Shown piece by piece: positions 1-8,065 of a stretch of 27,168 nucleotides of DNA (the first letter of the stretch is position 1; every line of letters begins with the position of its first letter). The notes below the pieces were generated by a model. It did no database searches, was not told the origin of the DNA, and saw only the letters and a list, made by a program, of their open reading frames with translations. The position numbers and the translations under genes are program-made. This DNA comes from an uncultured Oscillospiraceae bacterium (GTDB lineage Bacteria > Bacillota > Clostridia > Oscillospirales > Acutalibacteraceae): positions 1 to 27,168 of the forward strand of contig URQJ01000006.1 of NCBI GenBank assembly GCA_900549945.1, written 5' to 3'.

Positions 1-40
1 GAGATCTACACTCTTTCCCTACACGACGCTCTTCCGATCT
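1..40 (+). other. Illumina adapter (5' contig end)
   Basis: These bases match the 3' part of the Illumina universal adapter, ending in CGACGCTCTTCCGATCT. They are library sequence and not part of the genome. Native sequence begins at 41, in frame with the truncated kinase. Confidence 0.98.
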
Positions 41-1309
41 GGCGATGTCGACGCTGTGAGCGTCTCCGCGCAGGGCGACGCGCTTTTATTGGTCGGTCGG
101 AGCGGGCAGCTTCTGGCGCCGGTGCAGCTCGGAATGGATTACCGTGCCGCCGCGCAGACGGAAAGGCTGTGCGCGCACTGGGGAGAAAGCGCCCTGTACC
201 GGCGAACCGGCATGCCACCGCACCCTTTGAATTTCTTTTTGAAGCTGCTTTGGACGGCGGAAAACTGCCCGGCGCTTCTGGAAAAAACATGGAAGGCGAT
301 GACCTATGCGGATTTCTTCCTGTATCGGCTCTGCGGCACCGCGAAAATCGACGCGACCATGGCAGGGCGGACGATGGCGGTACGCCTGAGCACCGGGGAT
401 TGGGATGACGTGTTTTTATCCGAAGCTGGCGTCAGTCGGGAAAAGCTGTCTGAAATCTGCCCGCCGGGAACGGCAGTCGGCGTGGTTCGGGCGGATACCG
501 CGAGGATGCTCGGCATTTCGGAAAAAGCGCTGGTGGCGGCAGGCGGGCACGATCAGGTCTGTGCCGCGCTGGGCGCCGGCGTCAGCCGCCCGAGGATCGG
601 GCTCGATTCACATGGAACTGCGGAGGTTCTTTCCACAGCGCTTTCGACGCCCTGCCTGACGGAAGCGCTGCGGATGGCCGGGTGCCCGTGCTATCCGCAC
701 GGCGTCGAAGGGCGGTACTTTACCTTTGGCCTGAACCATACGGGCGGCGTCGGCCTGCAGCGGTACAGGGCGCTGTTCGGGTATGCGGATTACGAAGCGA
801 TGTTGGCGTCTCTGCCGCCGGAGCCGACGGCGCTGCTCACGGTTCCGTCGTTTTTGGCGGATGCCCGGGGCGCCTGCGCGGGGACGGTCACCGGGCTGCG
901 TCTTTCGACGGCCCGGGAAGAGATCTGCAAATCTTTTTTGGAGGGGCTTGCCTTTGAAATGCGCCGGTTTCTGGAGCTGTTCAGCGCGGCTGGCGCGCCA
1001 GTTCACGAGCTGCGCTGTGTGGGCGGCGGGGCGCGCTCGGCGGTCGGCCTTCAACTCAAGGCCGACGTGTACGGCAGGCCGGTGGCGACGCTGCATGTCC
1101 GGGAGGCTGCGTGCCTCGGCGCGGCAATACTGGCCGGAACGGCCGCAGGTGCATTTGCTTCTGTCGAGGAGGGGATCGCCCGGATGGTTCGTACAGCGCG
1201 TGTTTATGCGCCGGATCCGGTGCGTGCGGCCTTGTATCGGGAAAAATACGGGGCTTACGTCCGGCTGCTCGAGGGCTTGAGACAGGATCGTTGGACGGTT
1301 CATGTGTGA
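41..1309 (+). CDS. FGGY-family carbohydrate kinase (5' truncated)
   Basis: This is a sugar kinase of the FGGY family (xylulokinase/glycerokinase type), which phosphorylates a sugar or polyol with ATP in the cytosol. The frame is open from the adapter junction at 41 (GDVDAVSVSAQGD...). The GTG at 56 is therefore internal, and roughly 65-80 N-terminal residues, including the first phosphate-binding DxGTT-type motif, lie off the contig. SVSAQGDALLLV matches the family's conserved substrate-domain segment. GGHDQVCAALGAG and the later GGGARS motif mark the start of the C-terminal FGGY domain and its nucleotide-binding part. The stop lies 16 bases before the next gene's TTG start, so the two are probably cotranscribed. 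The substrate cannot be read from the sequence. The isomerase and dehydrogenase neighbours suggest a pentose, polyol or sugar-acid route. Confidence 0.9.
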   Translation, partial: GDVDAVSVSAQGDALLLVGRSGQLLAPVQLGMDYRAAAQTERLCAHWGESALYRRTGMPPHPLNFFLKLLWTAENCPALLEKTWKAMTYADFFLYRLCGTAKIDATMAGRTMAVRLSTGDWDDVFLSEAGVSREKLSEICPPGTAVGVVRADTARMLGISEKALVAAGGHDQVCAALGAGVSRPRIGLDSHGTAEVLSTALSTPCLTEALRMAGCPCYPHGVEGRYFTFGLNHTGGVGLQRYRALFGYADYEAMLASLPPEPTALLTVPSFLADARGACAGTVTGLRLSTAREEICKSFLEGLAFEMRRFLELFSAAGAPVHELRCVGGGARSAVGLQLKADVYGRPVATLHVREAACLGAAILAGTAAGAFASVEEGIARMVRTARVYAPDPVRAALYREKYGAYVRLLEGLRQDRWTVHV

Positions 1310-1325
1310 AAAAAGGAGGATCGTA

Positions 1326-1940
1326 TTGAAAGATCAGGAAATTTTAGAGGAAATCCGGCGGACGCTGGAGATGGAAGCGGCCGCTGTGCAGGGGATTCTG
1401 CGATGGATTCAGGATGAGGAATGGGTGCGGCTCGTGCGCCTTTTGGCCGGTCATACCGGCCGGATCGCGGTGAGCGGGTGCGGCACCTCAGCGATGGCCG
1501 CGAGAAAAATCGCACATTCGCTGTGCTGCATCGAGCGGCCCGCGTTTTTCCTCACGCCGTCCGATGCCGTGCACGGCGGGCTGGGCGCTGTGCAGGCGGG
1601 CGACGTCTGCATTTTGGTCAGCAAAGGCGGCAATACGGCGGAACTTCTACACATGCTGCCCGCGCTGCAAAAGAAGGGCGCCGCCGTGGTTGCTGTTACG
1701 GAAAACCGTGAGTCCACGCTCGCGCAGGCCGCAGCACTGGTACTTAATGTCCGCATCGAGCGCGAGCCCTGCCGGTTCAATATGCTGGCGACGGCCAGCA
1801 CGGTTTCGGTGATCGCAGCGTTTGACGCGATCTGCATCGCGCTGATGCAGCTGACGGGCTACACGCGCGCGCAGTTTTCGGTGATTCACCCCGGGGGCGC
1901 CGTGGGCGAGCGGCTCGCGTCGGAAAAGGAGGTGCTGTAA
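1326..1940 (+). CDS. SIS-domain phosphosugar isomerase-like protein
   Basis: A 204-residue single-domain SIS protein, resembling the SIS half of KpsF/GutQ arabinose-5-phosphate isomerases but without their C-terminal CBS pair. SGCGTSAMAARK near residue 45 and SKGGNTAELL near residue 98 are the two sugar-phosphate-binding loops, and HPGGAVGERL near the C-terminus is the KpsF-type signature. I place the start at the TTG at 1326, because AAGGAGGA at 1313-1320 sits 5 bases upstream. The ATG at 1302, eight codons earlier, overlaps the kinase stop and has no ribosome site. It probably isomerises the kinase's product, a phosphorylated ketose or aldose; the exact reaction is inferred from context only. 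Confidence 0.85.
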   Translation: MKDQEILEEIRRTLEMEAAAVQGILRWIQDEEWVRLVRLLAGHTGRIAVSGCGTSAMAARKIAHSLCCIERPAFFLTPSDAVHGGLGAVQAGDVCILVSKGGNTAELLHMLPALQKKGAAVVAVTENRESTLAQAAALVLNVRIEREPCRFNMLATASTVSVIAAFDAICIALMQLTGYTRAQFSVIHPGGAVGERLASEKEVL

Positions 1941-1941
1941 A

Positions 1942-2994
1942 ATGGAAGCATGGCAGATGAAAGCGGCTGTTTTTAAGGGCCCCGGAAAAATGGAGCTTGA
2001 AAGCCGGCCCATACCGGCCTGCCCAGATCCGGGCGTGCTGATCAGGGTGCGGTTCTGCGGTATCTGCGGCAGCGACGTGCGGAATTTTGCGAACGGGCTG
2101 AAAGGTGGCGTTACAAATCAAATCATGGGCCATGAGGCTGTGGGTGAGATTGCGGAGATTCGGGGCAGCATCCCGTTTTCCGTGGGCGACCGGGTAGCGC
2201 TGGCGCCGGACGTACACTGCGGGAAATGCTGGTACTGCAAGCGCGGCCTCGTGAACCTGTGTGAAAACCACAGGATGCTCGGTACGCATTTTCCCGGCGG
2301 CTTTGCGCAATATATGGCGCTGTCGCAGGAGCAGATCGAGCACGGTTTTCTTGAGAAAATCCCGGATGCGCTCTCCTATGAGGAAGCGGCGCTTTCGGAA
2401 ACGGCCGCGGCGGTGGTGGCGTGCCAGAACCGTCTAGGAATCACGGTCGGCGATACGGTAGTGGTTATCGGGGACGGCCCAGTGGGCTGCCTGCACGTAC
2501 AGCTTGCAAAATCGAGGGGCGCGGCGCAGGTCATTCTTGTGGGCATGGACCGCCTCGCGCTTGCAGAGCGCTTTCATCCCGACCTTCTGCTCTGCAACCG
2601 TGACCCCGAAGCTGTGGTGGAAGCGGTGCTGCGGGCAACGGGAGGCCGCGGCGCCGATGCGGTGATCGCCGCTGTACCTGCCGCCTCTGTTCAGCAGCAG
2701 GGGCTTCGAATGCTCCGCCGGCGGGGGACGCTGGTCATCTACGGCGGCGTGCCGCAGCAGGCGGCGCTTTCCGAGATGGATTCGAACCGGATCCATTACA
2801 ATGAGCTTACGGTGACAGGCGCGTTTTCCTATCCGGCGGACGGGCTGCAAAACGCGCTTGCCGCGCTGTGCAGCGGAAAGATTGAGGCCGGCCGGTTTAT
2901 TTCGGCGGTCGTTCCGCTCAATGCGATTCTCGAGGGCTTCGATATGGCGCGCCGCGGCAGTTCGCTGAAGGTGCTGGTGGATCTTTGGAGATGA
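1942..2994 (+). CDS. zinc-dependent medium-chain alcohol/polyol dehydrogenase
   Basis: A 350-residue MDR-family oxidoreductase of the sorbitol/threonine dehydrogenase type. Catalytic-zinc ligands appear as CGICGSD near residue 38 and GHEAVGE near residue 61. The structural zinc cysteines follow in CGKCWYCKRGLVNLCE near residue 92. A Rossmann NAD(P)-binding segment VVVIGDGPVGCLHVQLAK lies near residue 172. The length is normal for the family. The start at 1942 follows an AGGAGGTG ribosome site, and the gene begins one base after the isomerase stop, so translation is tightly coupled. It likely interconverts a polyol or hydroxy-sugar and its keto form before or after the kinase step. The substrate is not determinable. 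Confidence 0.9.
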   Translation: MEAWQMKAAVFKGPGKMELESRPIPACPDPGVLIRVRFCGICGSDVRNFANGLKGGVTNQIMGHEAVGEIAEIRGSIPFSVGDRVALAPDVHCGKCWYCKRGLVNLCENHRMLGTHFPGGFAQYMALSQEQIEHGFLEKIPDALSYEEAALSETAAAVVACQNRLGITVGDTVVVIGDGPVGCLHVQLAKSRGAAQVILVGMDRLALAERFHPDLLLCNRDPEAVVEAVLRATGGRGADAVIAAVPAASVQQQGLRMLRRRGTLVIYGGVPQQAALSEMDSNRIHYNELTVTGAFSYPADGLQNALAALCSGKIEAGRFISAVVPLNAILEGFDMARRGSSLKVLVDLWR

Positions 2995-3034
2995 AGCCTT
3001 CCGTTTTGGTGGATTTTACAGTAGAAATTGAGGC

Positions 3035-3050
3035 TTAAAAAGTATATAAT
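3035..3050 (+). promoter_or_regulatory. candidate promoter -10 and half-operator of the rpiR-type gene
   Basis: A consensus TATAAT lies at 3045-3050, but no convincing -35 is placed 16-18 bases upstream. TTAAAAAGT at 3035-3043 directly before it differs by one base from the half-site TCAAAAAGT found twice upstream of the ABC operon. That would fit autoregulation by the same repressor. A small hairpin, CAGGG-AAA-CCCTG, follows in the leader near 3078-3090. Confidence 0.4.
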
Positions 3051-3127
3051 AGACGAAATAAGAGAAATTTGGAAAAGCAGGGAAACCCTGTATCACCACA
3101 ATTTCAAGCGAGAGGAAGTGAGCGCCT

Positions 3128-4009
3128 ATGACCGTCGATTTATCAGATCCGCAGATCCAGAAAATTACCTATCAGTGCCTGTTGAGGATTCAGTCGGTTT
3201 ATGATTCTCTCAAATCTGCCGAGCGCAGGGCGGTGGATTTTCTGATGACAGATCCGGAATTCCTTGCAAAAAATTCGATTGTGGAGGTGGCGGTCAGAGC
3301 CGGGTGCAGCGAGGCGACGCTTGTCCGCCTGAGCTACCGCATGGGCTTCGGGAGTTATTCCGATTTAAAAGCCGCTGTTTTGAAAGAGGATGCAACGGAA
3401 AATCTGGAATGTCTTTACGAGGGGATTGAGGAGCACGACGATGCGCCCACGGTGATGGGCAAGGTGATGCGCTCCTCAATACAGGCGATTGAGGATACCG
3501 TCAGCCTGATCGACCCGCAGGCCTATCAAAGGGCTGTGGACGCGATTCTGGCTGCGTGCAGGCTGCAGTTTGCGGGGATCGGCGACGCTGGCGTTGTGGC
3601 GATGTCCGGCTACTACAAGTTTTTCCGGCTCGGCATGAACGTGTACTTTTCACAGGATTATGACGTGGCGCTGATGATGACCTCGCAGCTCGGAAAGGGC
3701 GACGTGCTGGTGGCGGTCAGCCATTCCGGCAAGACAAAAACGACGCTCAACACGCTGCACTGCGCAAAAGAGCGCGGTGCAACGGTGATCGCTGTGACGA
3801 ACAGCCCGTATTCACCGATCGGCAAGCAGGCGGATATTCTGCTTTCCACGGCGGTATTTGGGGAAAATATGATCGGCGAGAGTATGGCGAAGCGCATCCC
3901 CTCGTTCTGCCTTTTGGAGAGCCTGTACATCAATGCGCTGGCGCACATCGACGGCGGGCAGCGGCAGCAGCTTGAGCAGCGCGACCAAGCCCTGCTGATC
4001 AATAAATGA
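3128..4009 (+). CDS. MurR/RpiR-family transcriptional regulator
   Basis: A 293-residue regulator with the standard two-domain layout. An N-terminal HTH_6 domain occupies about residues 10-85 (RRAVDFLMTDPEFLAK, then ...AGCSEATLVRLSYRMGFGSYSDLK). A C-terminal SIS effector domain occupies about residues 130-270, with VAVSHSGKTKTTLN as the phosphosugar-binding loop. RpiR proteins sense a phosphosugar and repress or activate sugar catabolic genes. The start has a GAGGAAGTG ribosome site. It sits between the catabolic genes and the lactonase/ABC operon, and 1.5 kb upstream of paired palindromes that are natural candidates for its operators. The effector is inferred to be an intermediate of the neighbouring pathway. 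Confidence 0.92.
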   Translation: MTVDLSDPQIQKITYQCLLRIQSVYDSLKSAERRAVDFLMTDPEFLAKNSIVEVAVRAGCSEATLVRLSYRMGFGSYSDLKAAVLKEDATENLECLYEGIEEHDDAPTVMGKVMRSSIQAIEDTVSLIDPQAYQRAVDAILAACRLQFAGIGDAGVVAMSGYYKFFRLGMNVYFSQDYDVALMMTSQLGKGDVLVAVSHSGKTKTTLNTLHCAKERGATVIAVTNSPYSPIGKQADILLSTAVFGENMIGESMAKRIPSFCLLESLYINALAHIDGGQRQQLEQRDQALLINK

Positions 4010-4011
4010 GG

Positions 4012-4076
4012 GAGGGCCTCGCGGAGAAATCCGGCGCGCAGCCGGCGGACCATCGCGGGGCCTCTTTCGTTTTTTT
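4012..4076 (+). terminator. branched rho-independent terminator after the regulator
   Basis: An outer stem pairs GAGGGCCTCGCG (4012-4023) with CGCGGGGCCTC (4054-4064), with one mismatch and one bulge. It encloses a second perfect hairpin, CCGGC/GCCGG (4031-4045). A T-run follows at 4070-4076. It begins 3 bases after the stop codon. Confidence 0.7.
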
Positions 4077-4162
4077 GGGGACTCGCGGCGGGAGCGGATC
4101 GCTTTCTCTGCGGCGCAATCGATCGATAAAAGTCTTTTCTAAATAAAAAGGAGGCGGCTGAG

Positions 4163-5176
4163 ATGCAATCGTACCGGCTGTATGCGGGGGCTTATACGGA
4201 TGGGAAGCCGGGGGACGGCGTATATTTTCTGGACTTTGATGCCGACGGCCTGCGGGCCGCGCAGGTTTGCGGCGGCGTGGTGAATACTTCTTACGTACTG
4301 CCGGAGAGCGGCCGTCTCTACGCTGTGGAGGAGGTCGACGGGGCGGCTTCCGTGCTCGAGTTTGAGCCGGCCGCCGGCACGTCGTTCCGGCGCTGGGCGG
4401 TGCCCGGCTCCGGCCTGTGCCACATCGCTTCGAATGGGCCGTTTCTGTATGCTTCCGGCTATGCGGGCGGCACGCTGACCGGCCTGAGAAAATCGGACGG
4501 GGCCGTGTGCAGCTTTCTGCGGCATGAAGGGAACAGCGTGCACCCGCTGCGGCAGACGCAGGCGCACGTGCATTCGGCGTTGCCAACGCCGGACGGACGC
4601 CGCCTCCTTGTGGCGGATCTCGGCATGGACCGCCTGTTTCAGTACGAGATCGGCCCGGGCGGCGCGCTGGAACCGCGCGGAGCGCAGCCTTGGATAGCGG
4701 TGCCGCCCGGGCAGGGGCCGCGGCATTTTGCGTTTCACCCCAATGGGGCGTGGCTGTATTTGGCGGCAGAGCTCAAACGGTCGCTGTTCGTTTACCGCAA
4801 TGCGCCCGCAGGGCTGGCGCTTACCGCGGCGTACACGCTGCGGCGGGATGGCGATCCCGCGGATTCACTTGCGGCGGACGTTCATGTGACGCCGGACGGC
4901 AATTTTGTCTACGCCTCCGTGCGCGGGGCGGATTGCCTTTACTGCTTCCGGATCCTCGAGCGCGGCAGCCGTTTGGAAGAAGCCAGCCGGTTTTCGAGCG
5001 GCGGGTGTTGGCCACGCAGCTTCGACATCAGCCCGGACGGCTTGTATATCGCGGTCGCCAATCAAATGCCGGGCAGTGTGACGGTTTTTCCGAGAGACAC
5101 GCGCACCGGCGCGCTGGAAGCGCCGGTTGCCGTGCTGGCGCTTCCGCAGGCGGCCTGTGTGAAATGGGAGCGCTGA
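4163..5176 (+). CDS. lactonase family protein (YbhE/6-phosphogluconolactonase type)
   Basis: A 337-residue protein of the seven-bladed beta-propeller lactonase family, which includes E. coli YbhE/Pgl. Such enzymes hydrolyse sugar lactones, classically 6-phosphogluconolactone. Family signatures are HVHSALPTPDGRRLLVADLG near residue 133 and GQGPRHFAFHPNGAWLY near residue 181. There is a repeated PDG-R/F-x-L/Y-V blade pattern and a late FDISPDGLYIAVANQ. No signal peptide is visible, so it should be cytosolic. AAAAGGAGGCGG precedes the ATG. A terminator lies on each side, so it is a monocistronic unit. It may act on the lactone formed by a sugar oxidation step in this cluster, which is an inference. 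A non-enzymatic propeller role is possible. Confidence 0.88.
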   Translation: MQSYRLYAGAYTDGKPGDGVYFLDFDADGLRAAQVCGGVVNTSYVLPESGRLYAVEEVDGAASVLEFEPAAGTSFRRWAVPGSGLCHIASNGPFLYASGYAGGTLTGLRKSDGAVCSFLRHEGNSVHPLRQTQAHVHSALPTPDGRRLLVADLGMDRLFQYEIGPGGALEPRGAQPWIAVPPGQGPRHFAFHPNGAWLYLAAELKRSLFVYRNAPAGLALTAAYTLRRDGDPADSLAADVHVTPDGNFVYASVRGADCLYCFRILERGSRLEEASRFSSGGCWPRSFDISPDGLYIAVANQMPGSVTVFPRDTRTGALEAPVAVLALPQAACVKWER

Positions 5177-5220
5177 GCCGCCGGCACTTCCGAATCAGGC
5201 GTTTTTCGCCGGCATGCAAA

Positions 5221-5253
5221 AGAACCTTCGGTATTGCCGAAGGTTCTTTTTTT
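5221..5253 (+). terminator. rho-independent terminator after the lactonase
   Basis: A perfect 11-bp stem, AGAACCTTCGG/CCGAAGGTTCT, with a 5-base loop is followed by an uninterrupted T-run at 5248-5253. Confidence 0.95.
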
Positions 5254-5531
5254 GTATGGGTGGCAGACTGCCGGAAATCACGGCGGCATTGGATATCGGC
5301 GTGACAGCCGAACATCCTCTGCATCGGCGGCAGGCTTGCGGCAGAATGCCCGGCAAAAAGGCTGCTGGGAAAACGCGCTGCGAGAAATCTTTGCTTTTCG
5401 GTCGAAACTGCGCCGGGCTCGGGGCGTCAGGAAGGCTTTCATGTACCAAGGCAGAGTGAAAAAAGGAGGTATAAGGATGAAAAACTGAGATTTATATTTA
5501 TTGAAAATCAAAATCAGTAAATATTAACGTA
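5254..5531. other. non-coding stretch with a 3-codon mini-ORF
   Basis: I see no convincing gene here. The only notable signal is AAAAAAGGAGGT at about 5459-5470 with ideal spacing to ATG AAA AAC TGA (5477-5488). This is a textbook ribosome site serving a three-codon frame. From about 5490 the sequence turns sharply AT-rich and leads into the operator/promoter region. Confidence 0.5.
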
Positions 5532-5551
5532 TCAAAAAGTACACTTTTTGA
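5532..5551. promoter_or_regulatory. 20-bp palindromic operator, copy 1
   Basis: TCAAAAAGT-AC-ACTTTTTGA is a perfect palindrome with 9-bp arms and a 2-bp centre. A second copy lies at 5687-5706. An RpiR-type dimer is the obvious local candidate to bind it, but this is inference. Confidence 0.75.
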
Positions 5552-5638
5552 GATCTGCATTTTATGCGTTTTTTTTGCCTGCATTTCTGCACATTTCGGC
5601 AAGTTATCAAAAATATTAAATTTTATGCTATAAAACTA

Positions 5639-5667
5639 TTGATTTTTTAGAATTTTAGGTGTATTAT
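5639..5667 (+). promoter_or_regulatory. candidate promoter of the ABC operon
   Basis: TTGATT (5639-5644) and TATTAT (5662-5667) are separated by 17 bases. The predicted start near 5674 lies just upstream of operator copy 2 and gives a leader of about 235 nt. Confidence 0.6.
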
Positions 5668-5686
5668 TGGTTTCAAGAAAGAACTT

Positions 5687-5706
5687 TCAAAAAGTGTACT
5701 TTCTGA
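5687..5706. promoter_or_regulatory. 20-bp palindromic operator, copy 2
   Basis: TCAAAAAGT-GT-ACTTTCTGA has the same spacing as copy 1, with a single arm mismatch. It lies about 20 bases downstream of the -10 element, where a bound repressor would block early elongation or initiation. The copies are 155 bp apart, which would allow looping. Confidence 0.7.
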
Positions 5707-5764
5707 TAATGTTTCGATTTCGTGACATTTATACAGGGGGAGGAGGTGCTGAACCATCAGCATT

Positions 5765-5911
5765 ATGCGGGAAAAGCGGCTTCAGGAAATAAAGCGAAAC
5801 GTGAAAAGTCTGTTTTCTAAAAATACCGGCTTCATTCCATGCGGATCGGCTTTCGCCCGTACAGTTTGGGGAAACATATTGAAACAAACAAGCAAAGGAG
5901 AACAATCATGA
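5765..5911 (+). CDS. possible 48-residue leader ORF, ATGA-coupled to the binding protein
   Basis: A short frame beginning MREKRLQEIKRNVK ends in a TGA that overlaps the binding-protein ATG (ATGA). AGGAGGTG at 5741-5748 is 16 bases before the ATG, which is too far for an ordinary start. No family is recognised. It may be a translated leader that couples expression, or chance. The strong ribosome site without a well-placed start codon is the odd point. Confidence 0.25.
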   Translation: MREKRLQEIKRNVKSLFSKNTGFIPCGSAFARTVWGNILKQTSKGEQS

Positions 5912-7905
5912 AGAAAAGAACAGTAGCGATGCTGTTGTCTGCGGTCATGCTGCTCACCGGTGCGATGAGCGGCTGCGGCGGCAATTCGACAGGTACGTCG
6001 ACCGGCGGATCGGGCGACAGCAGCACATCCGGCGGAAGCTCGTCTTCCACGGATACGGGTAAGCTGGCCGCGACAGGCATTACCACGGCGGTCGGAACGA
6101 ACCGCGATGAAACGCTTATCGTCGAGTGCCAGAGCCCGACCGACACCCCGGGCCAGTTCAATACGTATATGACCGGCACGGCGACCAACTTCGGCATCCA
6201 TCAGCTGATGAGCGCCCACCTTTGGGAAATGGACACGGTTGCCGGCGAGCAGTTCCCGGAAATTGCCGCGGATATGGGCACGCCGAACGAGGACTTCACG
6301 GAGTGGACCGTTAAACTCCGCGAGGGCGTCAAATGGTCGGACGACGAGGATCTGAACGCGGATGACGTCGTTTTCACGTTCAACATGATCAAGGAAAACG
6401 ATGCGATCGGCGCTTCCGCCGCGACCAACCTGTATGTGGAAGCTGTGGAAAAGGTGGATGACTACACCGTTAAGTTCAAGATGACGGAGTCCTTCCCCCG
6501 CCTGACGCAGCGCTACGGCATCACGGTTTGGGGCTGCGATTATCGAATTGTTCCCGAGCACATCTACTCCCAGCAGGCGGACGTGACCACGTTTAAGGAC
6601 GAGCAGCCCGTCGTGGCAGGCCCTTATGTCGTAGAGGATTACGACCCCAACGGCGACTGGGTTCTCTATAAGCTCCGCGACGATTGGTTCCAGAGCACGC
6701 TCGGCGTGGTCGGCAGCGATTACTACGGCTACACCGAGGACCAGAAGCCCGCGACCTACGTATGGTTCCGCTATCTCGGCGACTCCACGACGAGACAGAT
6801 GCAGATGGTCAACAATGAAGTGGACGTACTCTGCGAAGTGACCATGGAAGAGTTTGAGTCTATGAACAGCTCGAACGAAAACATCGAGTGCTGGTATCCC
6901 GAATTCCCTTATGCAACCTCGGACGATCCGGGCGCGAAATCCATCGTATTCTCGCACGGTCAGGGCGCGCCCTATGACAATGCGGACTTCCGCTGGGGCC
7001 TGACGCTTGCGCTGAATATCGACGAGCTCACGCAGAACATCTTCTCCGGCGCCGGCCGTGTAGCGCCGATTCCGCTGATGAACAACACGAGCTACCTGCA
7101 GCAGACCTATACGATCCCGATGCAGGAGTGGCTGGAAAACTTTGAGCTGGATCTGGGCGACGGCACCACCTTTAAGCCCTATGATACAGGCTATGCAGCC
7201 CGCATCGCAGAGTCTCTCGGCATTGAGGGCACGGAAGAAGAGCTGATCGAAATGTTTGGCGCCGGCTGGTGGAAGCATGACGCTGAAGCGGCCGAGAAGC
7301 TGCTCATCAAGGCCGGCCTCGAAAAGAGATCGGACGGCTGGTATTTTGACGGAGAGCCCTTCACCATGGAGCTGAGTTATCTGGCCGGTACGGAGGCGCA
7401 GGCTCCCCGCACGATTCAGGCAGCCTACAACCAGTGGACCGCTTTCGGCCTGAACTGCACGATCACCTCGAAGAGCTCCGCGACATGGGATGTGGACGGC
7501 GGACAGGGCAACTACGAAGTGGCCGGCTACTGGCCCTCCGGCGGTATCATGAAGGACTTCTACTCCGCGATCAGCGGCTTTGACAACCAGCTGATTAAGC
7601 CGGTCGGCGAAACCAGCTCCGGTCAGAGCCTGCGCTGGGACAACCAGACGGCTTCCGACATTCTGCACAAGCTGGCGAATACCGACCCGAACAGCGATGA
7701 GGCCTATGACCTGCATGTTCAGTTCCTGCAGGAGGCTGTGAAGGATATGCCCTTTATCAACGTGACGAACGGCACGAAGTTTGTGCCGACCAACAGCACC
7801 TACTGGGAGGGCTACCCAAACTCCGAGAACAACTACAACGGTCCTTGGTGGTGGTGGAGCTGCTTCAAGTACATGCTGCCCAACATTACGCCTGTGCAGG
7901 GTTGA
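5908..7905 (+). CDS. ABC transporter substrate-binding lipoprotein, family 5 (DppA/OppA type)
   Basis: A 665-residue extracytoplasmic solute-binding protein. It has a lipoprotein signal peptide, MKKRTVAMLLSAVMLLTGAM, with a lipobox ending at Cys23. A Ser/Thr/Gly-rich tether follows (residues about 26-55), then the large family-5 fold with EWTVKLREGVKWSDDEDLNA, the hallmark of this family. I start it at the ATG at 5908, because AAAGGAG lies at the right distance and the signal peptide begins there; upstream in-frame codons would put charged residues before it. Family-5 proteins bind peptides but also oligosaccharides. The catabolic neighbours favour a sugar ligand here, by inference. Expression is probably controlled by the paired palindromes upstream. 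Confidence 0.95.
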   Translation: MKKRTVAMLLSAVMLLTGAMSGCGGNSTGTSTGGSGDSSTSGGSSSSTDTGKLAATGITTAVGTNRDETLIVECQSPTDTPGQFNTYMTGTATNFGIHQLMSAHLWEMDTVAGEQFPEIAADMGTPNEDFTEWTVKLREGVKWSDDEDLNADDVVFTFNMIKENDAIGASAATNLYVEAVEKVDDYTVKFKMTESFPRLTQRYGITVWGCDYRIVPEHIYSQQADVTTFKDEQPVVAGPYVVEDYDPNGDWVLYKLRDDWFQSTLGVVGSDYYGYTEDQKPATYVWFRYLGDSTTRQMQMVNNEVDVLCEVTMEEFESMNSSNENIECWYPEFPYATSDDPGAKSIVFSHGQGAPYDNADFRWGLTLALNIDELTQNIFSGAGRVAPIPLMNNTSYLQQTYTIPMQEWLENFELDLGDGTTFKPYDTGYAARIAESLGIEGTEEELIEMFGAGWWKHDAEAAEKLLIKAGLEKRSDGWYFDGEPFTMELSYLAGTEAQAPRTIQAAYNQWTAFGLNCTITSKSSATWDVDGGQGNYEVAGYWPSGGIMKDFYSAISGFDNQLIKPVGETSSGQSLRWDNQTASDILHKLANTDPNSDEAYDLHVQFLQEAVKDMPFINVTNGTKFVPTNSTYWEGYPNSENNYNGPWWWWSCFKYMLPNITPVQG

Positions 7906-7962
7906 GAAACGCAATTTAGAGCAGACCGCAACGCTGTGACATGATTTGAATGCAGAGGAGGA

Positions 7963-8002
7963 GAGGCGTGCGTCCGGAAGCATCAGGACCGCGCCTCTTT
8001 TT
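7963..8002 (+). terminator. intercistronic hairpin/attenuator
   Basis: GAGGCG...GCGTCC pairs with GGACCGCGCCTC, with one bulge, and is followed by five T. It lies between the binding protein and the first permease of the operon. A partial terminator here would let the binding protein be made in excess over the membrane components. Without a further promoter, readthrough must supply the downstream genes. Confidence 0.65.
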
Positions 8003-8065
8003 CCGCATTTGTTTTGCCGCTTTGGCTGCGGCGGTTTGCTGATTCCCTTTAAAGGAGTGGAGGCT

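Noticed and set aside
1302..1325. ATG start for the SIS protein
   Set aside because: It overlaps the kinase stop without a ribosome site; TTG at 1326 has AAGGAGGA at ideal spacing.
7946..8065. A 40-residue N-terminal extension of the first permease
   Set aside because: It crosses the intercistronic hairpin, lacks a ribosome site and does not look like an OppB N-terminus; GTG at 8066 fits well.
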